Shown: in pieces, positions 60,631 to 64,000 of the stretch
Position numbering within the stretch: position 1 is the stretch's first letter
How the letters are laid out: every line of letters starts with the position of its first letter
Position numbers and translations under genes: made by a program
DNA from: Rotaria sp. Silwood1
Taxonomy: Eukaryota; Rotifera; Eurotatoria; Philodinida; Philodinidae
Direction of reading: 5' to 3'
Length of the DNA: 64,000 nucleotides
NCBI GenBank assembly: GCA_905250075.1
Contig: CAJNOP010000058.1
Location: 837,257-901,256, forward strand
The notes under the pieces: generated by a model
What the model saw: only the letters and a program-made list of their open reading frames with translations
Told to the model about the DNA's origin: nothing
Database searches by the model: none

Positions 60631-61928
60631 AATTTCTTGAAATAGAGTTGTCATATTTTTCTTTTTTTTTTTTCTTTTGTAAATTCAAAGTCATCAATCT
60701 AATTATTTAATTCTAACGTAGCTATCGTAAGATTTCTACTTTGTATATATTTTTTTTTTCTCACTATATGGTTAGTTATCTTTGGAGATTATTCGACTTT
60801 CTTTATCCGTTAATTTCTCTTTTTAATGCATTATTTTGAAAGGTAAAAAAATTTTAAATTCAACTTTATTTCAAGTCTCACGATAGTCATGATGTTTTAT
60901 ATACATAAGTTTTCAGTTTTGTTAGTTCTATTCTTTGAAATATTATCACAATCCAACTGAGCAAACAACAATCGATTAACAATAATAAAAATTAATTTGA
61001 AAAACAAAAAAACTTAATATTTTATTGGATTTATTTCGATTATTATGTTACATCTGATCCATCAAAATTCCAAGATTAAAGAAAAACAAAACAGCTAGAC
61101 AAACTCGATCTCAATAATTTCATTTATTATATATTCATGCATGTAAACTCTTCTTTTTTTTTTGTTTCTTTCTTTATTCTTTTTGTTTTCCAATTATTAT
61201 AAATAAATTACATCATTTATATAGTACATACAAAAAAAGGTGACATATATATATTGAGTCAAACTTATTTTCAATATAATTAATTCATTATTGTGAAAAA
61301 TACAAAATAAAATAAATATGAAAATGTAATCGAGTAAATAATTGAATTCATACAGACAGTGACAAACGCTAGTTGAACACAATTAGACCATGACCTATGT
61401 AGTTGATATATGATCATAGATTGTATATTAATAACAACGCTTGTTACAATATTAATAATTATTACCTTATTGTATTTCTGAAGGATTAAATAAAAGAAAT
61501 ATATTCTGATAAAACCTTTTTCTCTATGATTAATAACAGCAATTATATCGTATTTTGAATTATAATCTCAGAGAAATTGTGCTAATAGTTATTTTATTTC
61601 TTTGATTAAATTAGAACTTAAAACATAATTTATTCTTTTTGTTTCATGATTGTTAAGTTTTATAATGTATATTCTTTCTGAATTATCTCACTCTTGTATT
61701 ATTGAAACACTTTTTAAAATATTTGACCTTGCAAAATTTGTTCTCTTATTGTCAAATTGAATATTATTATATTCATATAAAGATATTTTGTACTAAAAAA
61801 AAACATATGAATTATTCATGAGCAAAATGATTTCTGTTTATTGTCACTGTTCATATAGTTTTTTATTTTTCATATCAAATCTTTCATTTATATATTAATT
61901 TCATATAAATGTGAAAGAATGTAATTTT
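60631..61928. other. Intergenic between convergent genes, no gene seen
   Basis: AT-rich sequence between the JmjC gene and the EGF peptide gene. 61520-61580 faintly resembles the dispersed ~60-base repeat (TTGTGCTAATAGTTATTT against TTGTGCTAATAACTTTT at 18230). Confidence 0.4.
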
Positions 61929-62381
61929 TTATATTATAATTTCACAACGAACACCTGTAAAACCTTTTTGACATGTACATTTAACTTGATTATCATTTGT
62001 TATTGTACAATTTCCATTATTTTTACATGGATTTCTTAAACATGCTACAAAAATACAATAAATAAAATTTTCAAAATATAAAACCAAAAACAAAAATATT
62101 TTCTTACTAGTTATATTTAATCGATCTTCACATAATAAACCAGTAAAACCAAATTGACATCGACATTTATAACCCATAGTAGAATTTTCAGCTAATTGAC
62201 ATATACCACCATTTTCACATTGAATCCAATTACATATATTCGTATTTCCTTTGATTAGAAAAAAAAACAACAAATATTTCAACAGTTTTCTTTTCTAATT
62301 TTTACCTTGAGGAATAATAGCAATAGCCATACAAAGACATGAAAAAACGACTATCGATAATGGACTACGGAAGAATGTCAT
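61929..62381 (-). CDS. Small secreted protein with two EGF domains
   Basis: Three exons, 62381-62306, 62248-62108 and 62044-61929, giving 110 residues. Exon 1 encodes a signal peptide (MTFFRSPLSIVVFSCLCMAI and on). Each of the other exons encodes one six-cysteine EGF domain: CNWIQCENGGICQL, then CRCQFGFTGLLC; and CLRNPCKNNGNCTI, then CTCQKGFTGVRC. The F-x-G-xx-C endings are canonical. All introns are phase 1, the classic phase for EGF modules. There is no membrane helix or GPI signal, so it should be released as a short extracellular ligand or adhesive peptide. The specific role is unknown. Confidence 0.82.
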
Positions 62382-64000
62382 TCTGAAATGAAAAAAATTG
62401 AAATTGAAAAATCATATATAACAATATAATGAAAGGATTATAAAAAGAATGAAATGATCTTATTTGTTTGTGATTCATTTTCATATTAATTTCAAATTTT
62501 TATTTTACGATACTATCAATAGAATAGTCTTCTATCGGATCATGTTTTACTTTTAAATTAAAACTGATAGAAAGGTAACTATTTGAATAAGAGTTAGATT
62601 TGATGGAATAATATAGACAGTACTGATGATAACTTTTCAAGATGAAATTAATTCTTTGAAAATAAAAAGAAAATTTCAATGCATGATAGAAGAGACAAAA
62701 AATAAGAATCATGACTAAGTAAGCATTTCCATAAGAATATTTTTTGATCGTTAATTTTTCATATATCGCATTGTTCAAATAAAGTCAATGGACATTTAGT
62801 TCTGAAAGTGGTAAATTGAAGGATAAAGTTCGTCTCAATTTACATTAATTGAAAATAGATAAGACATATGAATAAATGCTAAATCAAATACTTTTGAGAT
62901 CAATAATTAATAAGACTTATGAAATATTGAAAGGATATGTGTGAAATCAAGATGAATAGAAATTGATATTTATTCTTTCCTAGTCGAAAGGCAAAAACCA
63001 GTAGAAATGATTCTAAAATATGTAATTCAAGCGATATATAACCACAAGAATAAGAATGAATCAAAAAATCTGATGAAGGTCATTCCTGTTTTTATCAGAA
63101 GGATTTTTTTTTCTGTGAAAACGAAAATTTTTATAAGAAATTTTTCAATATAATTTTTATTTTAACAATCTTATATCAAGATAACATCGGTAGTACATCT
63201 TGTATAAAGTAATCAATAATACATAGATGTAACAATACACTTTCGTTCAATAACTTCATTTAGGCATATGTATACATCGTTGGGAGTTTAAAGGATTAGA
63301 AGGATCTAATCAAGAGAGATGCAGTAGATTTCAAAAGAAGAGTTTCTTCCTTGAATCGAATATGTTATATATAAAAACATATATATTACTCTATAAAAAT
63401 ATGAGTCCTCTTCACCAAAACTTATTGAATTTTTACACGCAAGAAAAAAAATGCAAAGAAAAAATTTAGATCACTGCCAACTATGACAAATATTATTGAT
63501 ACATGAACACAGGTTTACATTTCGTTATAATATATCATTTTTATTCTCTTTTTTTTTTTTGTTTTAACACACTGAAACTGTTGAGATGGCTATATAAGTA
63601 AAAACAAGTTGTAAATACATTCGATTATCCTTTGTAGCAAAGCCAAATGTATAACAATGAAACAAATAAAATTTTCTTATTGAACTATGACATGTTCTTC
63701 TTAATCCAAAAAAGAAACATCAATTTTTATTGTCAATAGAATGAAAACAAACAAAAAAAAAACATTTGCTTTTTTTTTAAGAGTGCGCACATTATGATTA
63801 ATGTATGTTTATTTGCGTCATAGATGACACATCTTATGTCTAATATTCAAATCCACATTTACATCACTTTTCGAATTATTCATATATCAAACAATTTCTA
63901 ATTTTCAGTTTAATTACAGTTAGCAAAACCTATTCTTCAACTATCAAATGATGTCATATTGAAAATCACATTGTCTCAAATCTATTAGATCTCAATTGAA
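62382..64000. other. Intergenic, no gene seen
   Basis: AT-rich sequence to the right edge. The minus-strand frame at 62500-62778 is Asn/Tyr/Ser-rich without motifs and not supported. Confidence 0.45.

Noticed and set aside
62500..62778. 92-residue Tyr/Asn/Ser-rich frame
   Set aside because: No motif, no splice partner and composition like surrounding noncoding DNA.

Overview
The window is AT-rich nuclear DNA from an animal. Its genes are split by small GT-AG introns, mostly about 45-70 bases, and encode metazoan proteins: a FRMPD-type FERM protein, a two-pore K+ channel, an ABCA transporter, a KDM4-like JmjC protein, carboxypeptidase Q, the 2-oxoglutarate carrier and secreted EGF peptides. 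Compact spacing, a gene with TPR repeats joined to a degenerate ADP-ribosyltransferase-like region, and intronless genes of bacterial look (ATP-grasp, MgtE) fit a bdelloid rotifer best. That assignment is inference. Two 10-N assembly gaps are present (39855-39864 and 57784-57793).

Layout. 1-1892 (-): 5' part of a FRMPD-like gene running off the left edge. 3.4-5.4 kb: diverged Helitron copies with a hAT-type MITE inside. 6.7-17.6 kb: three glycan-related genes, namely a putative type II glycosyltransferase (+), a membrane-anchored GH65 glucosylgalactosyl-hydroxylysine glucosidase (+, 12 exons) and a GT31 galactosyltransferase (-); between them lie a decayed mariner-type transposase and a DEG/ENaC copy lacking its ectodomain. 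19.9-29.3 kb (-): a five-exon ABCA transporter whose introns carry transposons, including three nested inside one another. 31.1-32.5 kb (-): ATP-grasp enzyme. 34-35.7 kb (-): two-pore K+ channel with two candidate first exons. 36.4-37.0 kb (+): MgtE-type Mg2+ transporter. 37-42.5 kb: gene-poor, with gene remnants. 42.5-45.5 kb (+): mitochondrial 2-oxoglutarate carrier. 45.6-47.6 kb (+): probable XLF/NHEJ1. 48.0-48.5 kb (-): two tiny disordered ORFs. 49.1-51.2 kb: a palindromic TA-flanked element and a hAT-type element. 52.0-55.0 kb (-): ART-like/TPR gene. 55.2-56.7 kb (-): carboxypeptidase Q. 57.7-58.0 kb (-): tRNA-Cys and a decayed copy. 58.1-60.6 kb (+): JmjN-JmjC protein ending in a CCHC zinc knuckle. 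61.9-62.4 kb (-): secreted two-EGF peptide.

Exon joins were worked out by hand. Each preserves frame and uses GT-AG sites, but none is confirmed by transcripts. The genes do not form one pathway; the only functional grouping is the glycan-related trio at 6.7-17.6 kb. The strongest unusual signals are the JmjC-zinc knuckle fusion, the three-level transposon nest with intact target duplications, the ectodomain-less DEG/ENaC copy, and several non-autonomous elements whose exact ends can be read from TSDs.
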